From NCBI RefSeq assembly GCF_012848855.1, contig NZ_CP051630.1, forward strand, positions 1,529,501 through 1,593,500: a DNA stretch of 64,000 bases, given 5' to 3'. Shown piece by piece: positions 40,960 to 50,057 of the stretch (position 1 is the stretch's first letter; every line of letters begins with the position of its first letter). Both the position numbers and the translations under genes were made by a program. The notes below the pieces were generated by a model, which worked only from the letters and a program-made list of their open reading frames with translations, was not told where the DNA came from and made no database searches. The DNA is from Pyruvatibacter mobilis (GTDB lineage Bacteria; Pseudomonadota; Alphaproteobacteria; CGMCC-115125).

Positions 40960-41028
40960 CCCTCCGGCTTGACCGGAGGGCCCATCTGACCCTCGACCTC
41001 CCATAGGCCCCCCGGTCAAGCCGGAGGG
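40960..41028. repeat. Class A palindrome pair
   Basis: CCCTCCGG-N5-CCGGAGGG at 40960-40980 and a variant with CCCCCCGG at 41008-41028, only 27 bp apart, with the conserved interior blocks missing. Confidence 0.75.
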
Positions 41029-41072
41029 CAAGCGGGGTGGGGGGAAATGCAGGCCGCCCATTCCCGCTCCAT

Positions 41073-41125
41073 CCCCCTCACCCGGTGCTGACGCACCGAC
41101 CTCTCCCCCAAGGGGGAGAGGTGAC
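41073..41125. repeat. Class C palindromic element
   Basis: CCCCCTCACCCGGTGCTGACG, then CACCGACCTCTCCCCCAAGG and GGGAGAGGTGAC: two hairpins in the opposite orientation to 19830-19878. Confidence 0.8.
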
Positions 41126-41146
41126 TTTGATCATCCCACCTCTCCG

Positions 41147-41283
41147 TCACCCCGGACTTGATCCGGGGTCCACTCGCTTTGGCTGTTGGGTACAGGGCGG
41201 GCGGCTCCCGCCGTGCCCTATCCGTGCACGCTGCGGCAAGGGGCATCGAGAGTAGGCCCTCCGGTCAAGCCGGAGGGATACGG
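41147..41283. repeat. Composite class A element, full copy 3
   Basis: Left palindrome CCCCGGACTTGATCCGGGG (41150-41168), CCACTCGCTTTGGCTGTTG, TACAGGGCGGGCGGC, a variable centre, GCTGCGGCAAG, GAGAGTAGG, right palindrome (41257-41277) and ATACGG. About 32 bp before the deacetylase stop codon. Confidence 0.85.
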
Positions 41284-41315
41284 ATGATTGGAATTTGGAT
41301 CGGGGTGGCGGCTTG

Positions 41316-42479
41316 CTACTGCACCATCGCCAGCAGCGACCGGCGGGCTTCGATTTTGATGGCTTCGGTCACCGGCACAAGGCGCAGGCCCTTGGCCTCA
41401 AGCCCCTTCACCCAGATGTCGAGGATCTCAAGCGAGGTCTCGTGCGGGTGGGCGATGGCGACGGCGACGCCGCGCGCGCGGGCCTGCTGTTCCAGCGTGT
41501 CGAGCTGGGCGAGGAGGAAGTCCGGGCCTTCGCCGTGATCAAGAAAGATGTCGCGGGCGAGGAACGGCACGTCGTGGCGGGCGGCGGCAGCGCGGGCGAC
41601 GCTGTTCGGCGTCGTAACGCTGTCAACGAAGACAAAGCCGCGCTCGGCTGCCCCGCGCATCACTTCAGCCATCAGCCGCCGGTCGGCGGTGGCGCGGCTG
41701 CCCATGTGATTGTTCATGCCGGCAATCGGCGCTACTTCGGAAATGTCCGCAATCTGACGGTCGAGCTTTGACCGCAGGCGGCTGGTGCTGTCCGCTGTCC
41801 GCAGCGCATCAGGGCCGGGATCGGCATCGCCGCGCGGCTCCATCGGCACATGCAGGAAAATCTCGTGGCCTTTGGCAGCCGCCGCCTGCGCCAGCGGGCG
41901 AGACACGCCGCCATAGGGCAGGAAGGACAGGGTCACTTCCTTCGGCAGCCGCAAGGCATGGGCCGAACGGTCCGGCGCCACGCCGAGATCATCGATCACC
42001 AGCGCGATGGCGGGCCGCGTGTCGCGTATCGGCACATCGCCGAGAGACGCAAGCGCCAGCAGCCCGCTCTTGCCGCTGGCCACCACGATGGGCGTGCGCT
42101 CAGGCGTCAGCCCGCGGCGGAAGGCGGGCCCCAGATCGAGCGGTGCGGCAGGCAGGGTGATTTCGGCAAAGACCATGCGCGGCGGGGCATCCTTCAGGGC
42201 CCGCTTACCCGGCGCGATGACGACCGGCGTTGGCACCGATGCAGCCCCCAGCGCCACCACGTGATCCTCAGCAGAGGGCGCGGCTGCGGTGCTGATCCGG
42301 GCTTCAGTCCGGTTCTGGGTCAACGCCGGTCCGCCCAGCACGGCACCGCCGAGCACCAGGCCCAGCGCGAACGGCATGACCAGGGCCAGCGGCGCACGCA
42401 CGGGCCGGGGCACGGCAAAGGCGTGCTTCAGTCGATCCGTAAATGACCGGGCCTTTGCCACGCGCCTCTCATCCCCCAA
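41316..42479 (-). CDS. Divergent polysaccharide deacetylase (YibQ-like)
   Basis: 387 aa. One N-terminal membrane anchor (VMPFALGLVLGGAVLGGPAL), a Pro/Ala-rich stretch, then the deacetylase domain: AIALVIDDLGVAPD, EVTLSFLPYGG, EIFLHVPMEPRGD and NNHMGSRATADRRLM. Members are thought to act on cell-envelope glycans, often beside EnvC and CtpA; those partners are not present here. A perfect CtrA box lies 75-90 bp upstream of its start. Confidence 0.87.
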   Translation of the reverse strand: MGDERRVAKARSFTDRLKHAFAVPRPVRAPLALVMPFALGLVLGGAVLGGPALTQNRTEARISTAAAPSAEDHVVALGAASVPTPVVIAPGKRALKDAPPRMVFAEITLPAAPLDLGPAFRRGLTPERTPIVVASGKSGLLALASLGDVPIRDTRPAIALVIDDLGVAPDRSAHALRLPKEVTLSFLPYGGVSRPLAQAAAAKGHEIFLHVPMEPRGDADPGPDALRTADSTSRLRSKLDRQIADISEVAPIAGMNNHMGSRATADRRLMAEVMRGAAERGFVFVDSVTTPNSVARAAAARHDVPFLARDIFLDHGEGPDFLLAQLDTLEQQARARGVAVAIAHPHETSLEILDIWVKGLEAKGLRLVPVTEAIKIEARRSLLAMVQ

Positions 42480-42820
42480 TCAGATGCGGGCCGCCCCGCA
42501 TCATGTCCATTACCTGCCCAGATCGTGTGCCGACCATGTGCAGATCATGCGCATTAAGGTTTTATTAACACTACATGTTGTGGCGGACAATTCCATGCCG
42601 CGCCAAAAACCGCAGAAATCTGGGGATAGATCGCCCATTGCCTGTCATGGCGCGGCTTCGGGGCTGACCGCCCTGCCCGGCGCCGCGTCATCTGAGTCGG
42701 TGCCGGGCGTTCGGAAGCCCTCCGTGCAGGCCCCCGAGAGCTGCGGGTTTCCTTGCGTCGCGGCCATGGAGGCCCCTATATGTTGCCTCCGCACGTCCCG
42801 TCCTTCTCTGGAGCGCCGCC
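42480..42820. other. 341-bp divergent intergenic region, deacetylase/trpG
   Basis: This region holds the outward promoters. The AT-rich segment with the CtrA box (42554-42569) is the clear regulatory feature. An open frame over 42289-42840 is arginine/proline-rich and not supported. No leader peptide rich in tryptophan is visible before trpG. Confidence 0.6.
42554..42569 (+). promoter_or_regulatory. Perfect CtrA box
   Basis: TTAAGGTTTTATTAAC matches the CtrA consensus TTAA-N7-TTAAC exactly. It is 75 bp upstream of the deacetylase start and 250 bp upstream of trpG, so the deacetylase is the likelier target. Binding is inferred. Confidence 0.6.
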
Positions 42821-43423
42821 ATGCTGCTGCTCATCGATAATTACGACAGCTTCACCTACAACCTCGTCCATTTCCTCGGCGAGCTTGGGGCGGAGGTGAA
42901 GGTCGTGCGCAATGACAAGATCACCGCCGACGAGGCACTGGCGATGAAGCCGGATGCCATCGTGCTGTCGCCGGGCCCGTGCGATCCGGACAAGGCCGGC
43001 ATCTGTCTTGAACTGGTGGAGAAGGCCGCGGGCGAGGTGCCGATCATGGGCGTGTGCCTCGGCCATCAGACCATCGGCCAGATCTATGGCGGCGACGTGG
43101 TGCGCGCGCCGACGCTGATGCACGGCAAGATGAGCACCGTCCATCATGACGGCAAGGGCGTGTTCAAGGGCCTCAACAAGGATTTCGAGGCGACCCGCTA
43201 TCACTCGCTGGTGGTGGACCCGGCCACCCTGCCCGACAGCCTGGAAGTCACCGCCCGGACCGATGACGGCATTATCATGGGGCTGCAGCACAAGACGCAT
43301 CCGGTGCATGGCGTGCAGTTCCACCCGGAGAGCATCGCGTCCGAGCACGGCCACGCGCTGTTGAAGAACTTCCTCGACATGGCCGCGGACTTCAACGCCG
43401 CGCGGACCAAAGAACCGGCCTGA
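42821..43423 (+). CDS. trpG: Anthranilate synthase component II (glutamine amidotransferase)
   Basis: 200 aa class I amidotransferase. Nucleophile Cys in [14 protein letters not shown], oxyanion region [11 protein letters not shown] and the His-Glu pair in [13 protein letters not shown]. It supplies ammonia to TrpE and may also serve para-aminobenzoate synthase. It starts trpG-trpD-trpC. Confidence 0.96.
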   Translation: MLLLIDNYDSFTYNLVHFLGELGAEVKVVRNDKITADEALAMKPDAIVLSPGPCDPDKAGICLELVEKAAGEVPIMGVCLGHQTIGQIYGGDVVRAPTLMHGKMSTVHHDGKGVFKGLNKDFEATRYHSLVVDPATLPDSLEVTARTDDGIIMGLQHKTHPVHGVQFHPESIASEHGHALLKNFLDMAADFNAARTKEPA

Positions 43424-43449
43424 CCAGGCCAGCCTGAACGGAAAACCGC

Positions 43450-44466
43450 ATGAGCGACTTCAAGACCATCCTGGCCCATGTGGGCGCCGGCAACGCGCTT
43501 GACGCGGGCCACGCCAAGACCGCCTTCGAGATCATCATGTCGGGCGAGGCGTCCCCGGCGCAGATCGGAGCCTTTCTGATGGCCCTGCGTGTGCGCGGCG
43601 AGACGGTGGACGAGATCACGGGCGCTGCCAGTGTCATGCGCGAGATGGCGCTGCATGTGCCCGCCCCGGCCGATGCGATCGACACCTGCGGCACGGGCGG
43701 CGATGCGTCCGGCACCTACAATATTTCCACCGCCGTCGCCTTCGTGGCGGCGGGCGCGGGCGTCAAGGTCGCCAAGCATGGCAACAAGGCGCTCACCTCC
43801 AAGTCCGGCTCGGCGGATGTGCTGCGCGCGCTCGGTGTCAGGCTCGAGCTTGAGCCGGATGCCATCGCCCGCTGCATCGACACCGCAGGCGTCGGGTTCA
43901 TGTTTGCCCCGCAGCACCATGCGGCGATGAAGCATGTGGGTCCGGTACGGACGGAACTTGGTACGCGGACGATCTTCAACGTGCTCGGCCCGCTCTCCAA
44001 CCCCGCCGGCACCAGGCGCCAGCTCATCGGCGTCTATGACCGCGCCCTGTGCGAGCCGCTGGCGCATGTGCTGCAAAATCTCGGCGCGACCCATGCCATG
44101 GTGGTGCATGGGGACGACGGGCTCGACGAGATGACGACGACCGGCACCACCTATGTCAGCGAGCTGGCTGACGGTGTCGTGCGCAATTACGAGGTGGTGC
44201 CGGAAGATGCGGGCCTTGCGCGCGCCGCGGCGGCTGACCTTGTGGGTGGGGACGCCGGTGTTAATGCAGCAGCGCTGTCCGCCCTGCTTGACGGCAAGAA
44301 GGGCGCCTATCGCGATATCGTGGTGCTGAACGCAGCCGCCGCCCTTAAGGTGGCAGGCCATGCGGACACGCTGCAGGCCGGTGCCCGGCAGGCTGAAGCC
44401 GCCATTGACGGCGGCAAGGCGCGGGCTGCGCTTGACGCGCTGGTGACCGCCAGCAACCAGAGCTGA
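43450..44466 (+). CDS. trpD: Anthranilate phosphoribosyltransferase
   Basis: 338 aa. PRPP-binding motif [34 protein letters not shown] and [16 protein letters not shown] are characteristic. It couples anthranilate to PRPP. It starts 26 bp after trpG and ends 16 bp before trpC. Confidence 0.97.
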   Translation: MSDFKTILAHVGAGNALDAGHAKTAFEIIMSGEASPAQIGAFLMALRVRGETVDEITGAASVMREMALHVPAPADAIDTCGTGGDASGTYNISTAVAFVAAGAGVKVAKHGNKALTSKSGSADVLRALGVRLELEPDAIARCIDTAGVGFMFAPQHHAAMKHVGPVRTELGTRTIFNVLGPLSNPAGTRRQLIGVYDRALCEPLAHVLQNLGATHAMVVHGDDGLDEMTTTGTTYVSELADGVVRNYEVVPEDAGLARAAAADLVGGDAGVNAAALSALLDGKKGAYRDIVVLNAAAALKVAGHADTLQAGARQAEAAIDGGKARAALDALVTASNQS

Positions 44467-44482
44467 TTTCAGGGCAAGTCAC

Positions 44483-45277
44483 ATGACCGACATTCTCACC
44501 CGCATCGCCGCCTACAAGCGCGAGGAAATCGAAGCCGCACGTCAGGCCGTGCCGCAGGCGGAGATGGAGCGTCGCGCCGCCGACGCCCCGCCCGTGCGCC
44601 CGTTTGCGGCAGCGCTGGAGAACAAGATGTCGTCCGGCTACGGACTGATTGCCGAGATCAAGAAGGCAAGCCCGTCCAAGGGGCTGATCCGGGCTGATTT
44701 CGACCCGCCGGCCCATGCCCGCGCCTATGAAGAGGGCGGTGCAGCCTGCCTGTCGGTCCTCACCGACACGCCGTCCTTTCAGGGCTGCACGGATTATCTC
44801 ATTGCCGCGCGCGAGGCGTGTTCGCTGCCGGTCCTGCGCAAGGACTTCCTGTTCGAGCCCTATCAGGTGGCCGAGGCGCGTGCCATGGGGGCCGATTGCA
44901 TCCTCATCATCATGGCCAGCACGACGGACGCGGAAGCCGCGGACCTTGCGGCCGCTGCGCGTGATTTCGGGATGGATGCGCTCGTTGAGGTGCATGACGG
45001 CGACGAGCTGACCCGCGCGCTCAAGCTGGATTGCCGAATGATCGGCATCAACAACCGCAATCTGCGCACCTTCGAGACGACGCTTGCCACCACCGAGGAG
45101 CTGGCACCGCGCATCGGTAACGACAGGTTGATTGTCGGCGAGAGCGGTATCGCCGACCATGATGATATTCTCCGCCTTGCCGGGTCAGGCGTGCGTGCCT
45201 ATCTGGTCGGCGAAAGTCTGATGCGGCAGCAGGATGTTGCCGCAGCCACACGCGCCCTTCTTACCGGGCGCCCCTGA
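44483..45277 (+). CDS. trpC: Indole-3-glycerol-phosphate synthase
   Basis: 264 aa TIM barrel. Catalytic lysine and glutamate motifs lie in [49 protein letters not shown] and [11 protein letters not shown]. It is monofunctional (no TrpF fusion). The next gene's frame overlaps its 3' end. Confidence 0.97.
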   Translation: MTDILTRIAAYKREEIEAARQAVPQAEMERRAADAPPVRPFAAALENKMSSGYGLIAEIKKASPSKGLIRADFDPPAHARAYEEGGAACLSVLTDTPSFQGCTDYLIAAREACSLPVLRKDFLFEPYQVAEARAMGADCILIIMASTTDAEAADLAAAARDFGMDALVEVHDGDELTRALKLDCRMIGINNRNLRTFETTLATTEELAPRIGNDRLIVGESGIADHDDILRLAGSGVRAYLVGESLMRQQDVAAATRALLTGRP

Positions 45278-45821
45278 AGAAAGGATAAGATCCATAGCAT
45301 CAGTTTCTCTCCCCGACGGTTACACCATCCGCCAGGCCCGCATGGACGAGGCCGGGCTCCTTCCTGATCTTGAAGACCGCGCCGCTGTGCTGTTCGGCGA
45401 CAGCCCGCACCCCGCGGTCACGGATCATCCCCCCCATTCCACAGATGCCTATCGTGCCCATGTCCGGCTCGGCCTCGCCTTCGTGATGGCCGGTCCCGGT
45501 GACGTGCCGGTGGGCTTTGCGATCTGCGGTGTGCTCGACAACGCGCTTCACCTCTATGAGCTGGGCATGGACCCGGATCACGGCGGCAAGGGGCTTGGCC
45601 GGGCGCTGGTGGAGACGGTGGCCGCCGAAGCAAAGGCGCGCGGGCTTGAGGCCGTCACCCTGTCCACCTTCACCAATGTCCCGTGGAATGCGCCGTTTTA
45701 CGAGACGGCGGGATTTCGTATCCTCGCGGAAACCGAGCTGACACCGGCTCTTATTCTCGTGGCCAACCACGAAGCGGAAGTCGGCCTCACCCATCGCTGC
45801 GTCATGCGGCGGGACATCTGA
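45234..45821 (+). CDS. GNAT-family acetyltransferase between trpC and moaC
   Basis: 195 aa if started at ATG 45234, which overlaps trpC by 44 bp. Domain sequence begins at [14 protein letters not shown] and includes the acetyl-CoA loop [17 protein letters not shown] and [17 protein letters not shown]. No ATG, GTG or TTG lies in frame between 45240 and the domain, although AAGGA occurs at about 45281 just upstream of an in-frame ATA, so the real start is unclear. Substrate unknown. Confidence 0.8.
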   Translation: MLPQPHAPFLPGAPEERIRSIASVSLPDGYTIRQARMDEAGLLPDLEDRAAVLFGDSPHPAVTDHPPHSTDAYRAHVRLGLAFVMAGPGDVPVGFAICGVLDNALHLYELGMDPDHGGKGLGRALVETVAAEAKARGLEAVTLSTFTNVPWNAPFYETAGFRILAETELTPALILVANHEAEVGLTHRCVMRRDI

Positions 45822-45840
45822 CGCCAGGAGCATCTCCCGG

Positions 45841-46329
45841 ATGACAAAAGACGGCCTGACCCATCTCGACGCCCGCGGCAACGCGGCCATGGTCGATGTC
45901 TCGGAAAAGGCCGTCACCAAGCGGGAGGCCGTGGCCGGCGGGCGTATCGCCATGTCGGCCGCGGCCTTCGCCGCGCTGGTGGACGGCACCGCGCCCAAGG
46001 GCGATGTCATTGCCACCGCGCGCATCGCCGGCATCATGGCTGCCAAGCGCACCAGCGACCTCATCCCCCTGTGCCATCCCCTGCCCGTCAGCAAGGCAGC
46101 GGTGGATTTCGATCCGGACCCGGAGCACCACGCGGTCAACGTGACGGCGACCGTGCGGACGACCGGGCAGACCGGCGTCGAGATGGAGGCGCTGACGGCC
46201 GCCAGCGTCGCTTGTCTCACGCTCTATGACATGCTCAAGGCCATCGACAAGACGATGGTCATTTCGGATGTCCGCCTGCTGAGCAAGTCCGGCGGCAAGT
46301 CCGGCGACTTCACCCGCGACGCCGGCTGA
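45841..46329 (+). CDS. moaC: Cyclic pyranopterin monophosphate synthase MoaC
   Basis: 162 aa molybdenum-cofactor enzyme. It contains [20 protein letters not shown], the active-site block [16 protein letters not shown] and [20 protein letters not shown]. It converts the MoaA product to cyclic pyranopterin monophosphate. The trpC-moaC-lexA order is common in alphaproteobacteria; MoeA, often between moaC and lexA, is not here. Confidence 0.96.
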   Translation: MTKDGLTHLDARGNAAMVDVSEKAVTKREAVAGGRIAMSAAAFAALVDGTAPKGDVIATARIAGIMAAKRTSDLIPLCHPLPVSKAAVDFDPDPEHHAVNVTATVRTTGQTGVEMEALTAASVACLTLYDMLKAIDKTMVISDVRLLSKSGGKSGDFTRDAG

Positions 46330-46385
46330 TACCCGGCCTTCCCCGCGCCATCTCATTTGCCTGTTCCGCGTCCTGCCTTTAGCGC

Positions 46386-46414
46386 TTGACGGGTTTTGAG
46401 AACCAAACTAGAAC
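46386..46414 (+). promoter_or_regulatory. lexA promoter with SOS box
   Basis: TTGACG (46386-46391), a 17-bp spacer and TAGAAC (46409-46414) form a plausible -35/-10. GAACCAAACTAGAAC at 46400-46414 is the reverse complement of the alphaproteobacterial LexA site GTTC-N7-GTTC and covers the -10. It implies autorepression and SOS induction of lexA. Confidence 0.75.
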
Positions 46415-46513
46415 ATTTGCAGGGTTTTGGTTTTGTTCTGATTTGCATCAACTTGCGAACGAAACCGCAACCTTCCGGCAGCGCCGCATGCGGGCGGGCA
46501 GCCGGGGCATATG

Positions 46514-46533
46514 CCGGGCAGTCCGCTGCCCGG
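46514..46533 (+). other. Stable hairpin in the lexA 5' leader
   Basis: CCGGGCAG-TCCG-CTGCCCGG is a perfect 8-bp stem with a UCCG tetraloop, about 80 bp before the lexA start. There is no U-tract, so it is not a terminator. A role in mRNA stability or translation is possible. Confidence 0.4.
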
Positions 46534-46611
46534 TCGCATCACAGGCCCGCCGGGCAGGCTGCGTCAGCAGCCGCTTTGGCATCCGGCGGGGATTGCGGGA
46601 GACATTGAGGC

Positions 46612-47331
46612 ATGCTGACGCGCAAGCAGCACGAGCTTTTGACCTTTATCCACGAGCGTATCCGGGAGACCGGCGTGTCCCCCTCCTTCGATGAAATGAA
46701 GGAGGCGCTGGATTTGCGGTCCAAGTCCGGCATCCACCGGCTGATCACGGCGCTTGAGGAGCGCGGCTTCATCCGCCGCATGCCGCACCGGGCACGGGCG
46801 CTTGAAGTGGTGAAGCTGCCTGAATCCGCGGCACCTCAGGGCAGGGGCGCACCCGCCAAGCGCGGTTTCTCGCCCAGCGTGATCCAGGGCAGCCTGTCCG
46901 AACCCGCCCGCGTGCCGGACAATCACACCTCCGTGCCTGAAGGGGGCGACGCCCTGAGCCTGCCGCTGGTGGGCCGCATCGCTGCCGGTACGCCCATCGA
47001 GGCGCTGCAGGATGACAGCAACCATGTGGGCGTGCCTTCCAGCCTGCTCGGCTCCGGTGAGCATTACGCGCTCGAGGTGAAGGGCGATTCGATGATCGAC
47101 GCCGGCATCTTCGACGGCGACATCGTGGTCATCCAGCGCTGCGACACCGCCGGCTCCGGCGAGATCGTCGTCGCGCTGATCGACCAGCAGGAAGCCACCC
47201 TGAAGCGCCTGCGCCGCAAGGGCGACACCATCGCACTCGAAGCCGCCAACCCGGCCTATGAAACCCGCATCTTCCCGTCCGAACGGGTCAAGGTTCAGGG
47301 CAAACTCGTGGGCCTCATGCGGCGCTACTAA
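46612..47331 (+). CDS. lexA: LexA SOS repressor
   Basis: 239 aa. Winged-helix DNA-binding domain ([34 protein letters not shown]), a linker, and the self-cleaving peptidase domain with the Ala-Gly cleavage site in [11 protein letters not shown], Ser in [15 protein letters not shown] and Lys in [12 protein letters not shown]. RecA-stimulated cleavage derepresses DNA-damage genes. Autoregulated through the box at 46400-46414. Confidence 0.97.
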   Translation: MLTRKQHELLTFIHERIRETGVSPSFDEMKEALDLRSKSGIHRLITALEERGFIRRMPHRARALEVVKLPESAAPQGRGAPAKRGFSPSVIQGSLSEPARVPDNHTSVPEGGDALSLPLVGRIAAGTPIEALQDDSNHVGVPSSLLGSGEHYALEVKGDSMIDAGIFDGDIVVIQRCDTAGSGEIVVALIDQQEATLKRLRRKGDTIALEAANPAYETRIFPSERVKVQGKLVGLMRRY

Positions 47332-47368
47332 CCCCGCAGGCACAGCCGTTCCCCACGCCCCCACCCGC

Positions 47369-47428
47369 ATCCCTCCGGCTTGACCGGAGGGCCCACTCGC
47401 TTCCGACGTGGGCACAGCGCTCGCGCCT
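47369..47428. repeat. Class A element, 5' half only
   Basis: Palindrome CCCTCCGG-N5-CCGGAGGG (47371-47391), then CCCACTCGCTTCCGACGTGG and GCACAGCG. It starts 38 bp after the lexA stop. Confidence 0.75.
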
Positions 47429-47450
47429 GCTCTTTGGTCTTTCCCCAAGC

Positions 47451-47542
47451 GTCACCCCGCGACCTGATCGCGGGGCCCAGAGCCCCTCTGCACGGCCGGA
47501 GTGAGCCTCCCTGGATTCCGCGATCACGTCGCGGAATGACAG
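47451..47542. repeat. Class B paired-palindrome element
   Basis: GTCA-CCCCGCGA-N5-TCGCGGGG (palindrome 47455-47475), a 40-bp spacer, TGGA-TTCCGCGA-N4-TCGCGGAA (47516-47535) and TGACA. The ends GTCA and TGACA are inverted. The left palindrome resembles the left arm of composite copies 2 and 3. Confidence 0.75.
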
Positions 47543-47583
47543 TGTGTGGTCTTATCCCTCCGGCAATGGCGGCGGGACGCGGT

Positions 47584-47775
47584 CTAGATCTGCCTGAGCG
47601 CTGTCTCGATTCCCTGCAGGCGCCGGTCCAGTTTTTCGAGCTGGCGGGAGCGGTCCGAGAGGTCGCTGAGATGCGCCTCGATGCGCAGCAGCACCTGCGT
47701 CATGTCGTGGGCCGGATCGCCTGTCAGTTGGGGCGGCGGCGGCGTGCGGCGGCGAAACCAGGAAAACAGTGCCAT
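47584..47775 (-). CDS. Small coiled-coil protein downstream of comEC
   Basis: 63 aa from ATG 47775 (MALFSWFRRRTPPPPQ). An N-terminal hydrophobic/arginine segment is followed by a heptad-like helix (VLLRIEAHLSDLSDRSRQLEKLDRRLQGIETAL cut across about residues 29-61). It lies 38 bp after the comEC stop on the same strand. No family recognised; the frame upstream of 47775 is comEC antisense-frame sequence. Confidence 0.55.
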   Translation of the reverse strand: MALFSWFRRRTPPPPQLTGDPAHDMTQVLLRIEAHLSDLSDRSRQLEKLDRRLQGIETALRQI

Positions 47776-47813
47776 GGGTCTTCTCCCCTGCGGGTCCACG
47801 CGGATGACAAGGC

Positions 47814-50057
47814 TCACCCGCCTTTCCGGCGGAAGTATGGCCCGGGGTCCCAGGACTTGCGCGGTGCACAGTGCGACCAGGGCCGGTCGCCGATAAGATC
47901 GCAGGCGGCGATGACGCGCAGGCGCAGGCGCTGGCCCCCGTCCCCGTGTCCGCCCTCCTCCAGGTAAAGCGCCTGTGCCCCCCGGCGCGACAGCACGCCT
48001 CTGTCGATGATGAGAGGGGCCGCGCATCGCCGCGGCATGTAGAGCGGTGTCACCAGAATATCCGCCTGCTGACAGTCTTCCATCGCGGCCTGCCAGTTGC
48101 GCGCCAGGCTCACCGTGCCCAGCAGCGGATGGTCACGCACACAGCCCTGTCCGTCACAGCTGAATGCGCCCGCTGCCTCGCCCACATCACGCCGGTCCGC
48201 GTCCCGCCGCAGCCACACCTCGCCGCTGAAGCTGCCGGACCGGCTGCTGCTGAGGGTGAGCGTGCCGTCCGGCAGGCGCAGCCCCACGAGCTTTGCCTCC
48301 CGCTCGACCAGCATCACCGGCACCGGCGCCGTCACCGCAAGGACAATGCCGATCATCGGGCCCAGCACCCCGGCCCATCTGAGCCGCCCAGCCCAGATCA
48401 CCATCCAGAGGCCACCAAGCGCCATGGCTGCCAGGGTCGTCTGGGGCATGGCGGGCAGCAGCGACACCGCCCCCGGCCAGGAGGCCACCTGATGGGCGAC
48501 CCATAGGATTGCATGGATGCCCTGCCCCGCCACCCACAGGGGCAGGGCCTCAAGCCCGAGCGGCATCAGGATGAAGGCCACCAGCGCGGCGGGCATGACG
48601 ATGAACCCCACAAGCGGCAGGGCCGCCAGATTGGCGACAAGGCCGAAATCCACCACCCGGTTGAAATGAAACGCGGCAAAGGGAAACGTGGCGAGCGACG
48701 CGACGATGGAGGTGAGCGCGATGCCGCCCAGATAGAGCGCCCCCCGCGCCGCCCAGCCGCGCTCCACCGCCGCCTGCGACAGGCGCGTGACCCAGCCGCG
48801 CGCGCCTTCATAGAAGGCCACGAGCGCAGCGGCCGCTGCGAAAGACATCTGGAAGCTTGCCTCCATCACGGCCTCCGGCGTCAGCAGCAGGATGATGAGG
48901 GCGGCCAGCGCCACGTTGCGCAAGGTGATCGCCGGCCTGTCGGTCAGCACCGCGATGAAGATCAGCGCGAACATGACAAAGGCCCGCTGGGTGGCGACGG
49001 AGGCACCTGATACCAGCAGGTACCCGGCCGCCCCTGCCAGCGCCAGCGCCGCGGCCCATTTCTTGATCGGTGCCGTCAGCGCCAGCCCCGGCACCAGGGC
49101 CAGCGCCGCCCGCACGCCCCAGAACAGCGTTCCGGCGAACAGCGCCATATGCAGCCCGGAGATCGCCAGCAGGTGGGCCAGCCCCGCATCCCGCAGATCC
49201 TGAAGAATGTCTTCGGGAATGCCGCCCCGGTCCCCGGTCATCAGGGCTGCGGCCACCGCGCCGCGCGGGGCCGGCAGCGCGTCAACGATACGATGGGTGA
49301 GCTTGACCCGCAGGCGGCTGACGCAGAACTCAAGACAGGCGGCAAAGCCACCCGGCCAGCTTTCTTCCACCTCCACCTTGCCCAGCGCATAGCCCACGGC
49401 CCCGATCTCACGGAAGAAGGCCTGGCGCGAAAAATCGAACGCGCCCGGGGCTGCGGGTCCCGGCGGCGGCAGCAGCCCGGCGGGCAGGCGGATCACGTCT
49501 CCCGGCAGCGCGCCGTCTATCTGTGTACGGACGGTAATGCGCAGCCGCGCGGGCATCTCGTCGGCGGTCAGCCGCCCCACCTCATGCGGGGCAATCAGCA
49601 GGCGTTCGCCGCCGGAAGCCGTCGCTGTGCGGCTCAGCAGCGTGCCGGATACCATGGCGTAGGAGATGGGTTTGACGATCACCGGGGCCGTCACCTGCGC
49701 CGTGCGCCAGTCGGCGGAGGCAAATCCCGCCGCCAGGAAGGCGAACGCCATGGCCGGGGCCAGCAGGGACAGGGTGCGGCGCGCCGTCCAAGCCGCAGCG
49801 CCCGCCAGAAGCCCCGCCAGCGGTGCAATCCAGCCCGGCGGCTCCGCTGTCAGCGACAGATACCAGACCGCGCCTGCCCCCATGAAGACCGGCAGCCACA
49901 GCGCCAAGCGCGCCTGCTGGCGGTCAATTTCTTCTGAAGCGAGGCGGCGCAGGCTGCCCGCCATGGCGCGCAGAGGTGGCACCGCGGCACGGCGGATCCG
50001 CCAACCCCTTGATTTCAGGAGATAATTCCCCAAACCCCTGTCATGGACGCTTGCCAT
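47814..50057 (-). CDS. comEC: ComEC/Rec2-family DNA-uptake channel protein
   Basis: 747 aa membrane protein. A DUF4131-type N-terminal soluble part is followed by the competence domain with ISGLHMALFAGTLFW and about ten helices. The C-terminal 200 aa correspond to the metallo-beta-lactamase-like domain but lack the HxHxDH zinc motif, as commonly seen in alphaproteobacterial members. It would transport single-stranded DNA inward. Divergent from gltX. Confidence 0.88.
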   Translation of the reverse strand: MASVHDRGLGNYLLKSRGWRIRRAAVPPLRAMAGSLRRLASEEIDRQQARLALWLPVFMGAGAVWYLSLTAEPPGWIAPLAGLLAGAAAWTARRTLSLLAPAMAFAFLAAGFASADWRTAQVTAPVIVKPISYAMVSGTLLSRTATASGGERLLIAPHEVGRLTADEMPARLRITVRTQIDGALPGDVIRLPAGLLPPPGPAAPGAFDFSRQAFFREIGAVGYALGKVEVEESWPGGFAACLEFCVSRLRVKLTHRIVDALPAPRGAVAAALMTGDRGGIPEDILQDLRDAGLAHLLAISGLHMALFAGTLFWGVRAALALVPGLALTAPIKKWAAALALAGAAGYLLVSGASVATQRAFVMFALIFIAVLTDRPAITLRNVALAALIILLLTPEAVMEASFQMSFAAAAALVAFYEGARGWVTRLSQAAVERGWAARGALYLGGIALTSIVASLATFPFAAFHFNRVVDFGLVANLAALPLVGFIVMPAALVAFILMPLGLEALPLWVAGQGIHAILWVAHQVASWPGAVSLLPAMPQTTLAAMALGGLWMVIWAGRLRWAGVLGPMIGIVLAVTAPVPVMLVEREAKLVGLRLPDGTLTLSSSRSGSFSGEVWLRRDADRRDVGEAAGAFSCDGQGCVRDHPLLGTVSLARNWQAAMEDCQQADILVTPLYMPRRCAAPLIIDRGVLSRRGAQALYLEEGGHGDGGQRLRLRVIAACDLIGDRPWSHCAPRKSWDPGPYFRRKGG

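Larger units (their letters stand above)
40082..41315. other. 1.23-kb convergent intergenic region: repeats around a unique core
   Basis: Between trpE and the deacetylase gene, which converge. Both flanks are packed with palindromic elements (40167-40429 and 40960-41283). The central 40430-40959 is unique, with no believable reading frame (candidate frames are arginine/proline-rich and start late), but it holds a strong inverted-repeat structure described separately. Confidence 0.8.

Noticed and set aside
40332-41006. Open frame of 224 codons across the 40 kb repeat region
   Set aside because: It reads straight through palindromic elements, is rich in Arg/Pro/Gly, has no plausible ribosome-binding site and no recognisable domain.
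42289-42840. Plus-strand frame of 183 codons before trpG
   Set aside because: It overlaps the deacetylase antisense and the regulatory gap, is low-complexity and would overlap the trpG start.
47814-48400. comEC C-terminus as a broken gene
   Set aside because: The missing metallo-beta-lactamase residues are usual in alphaproteobacterial ComEC, and the reading frame is intact.
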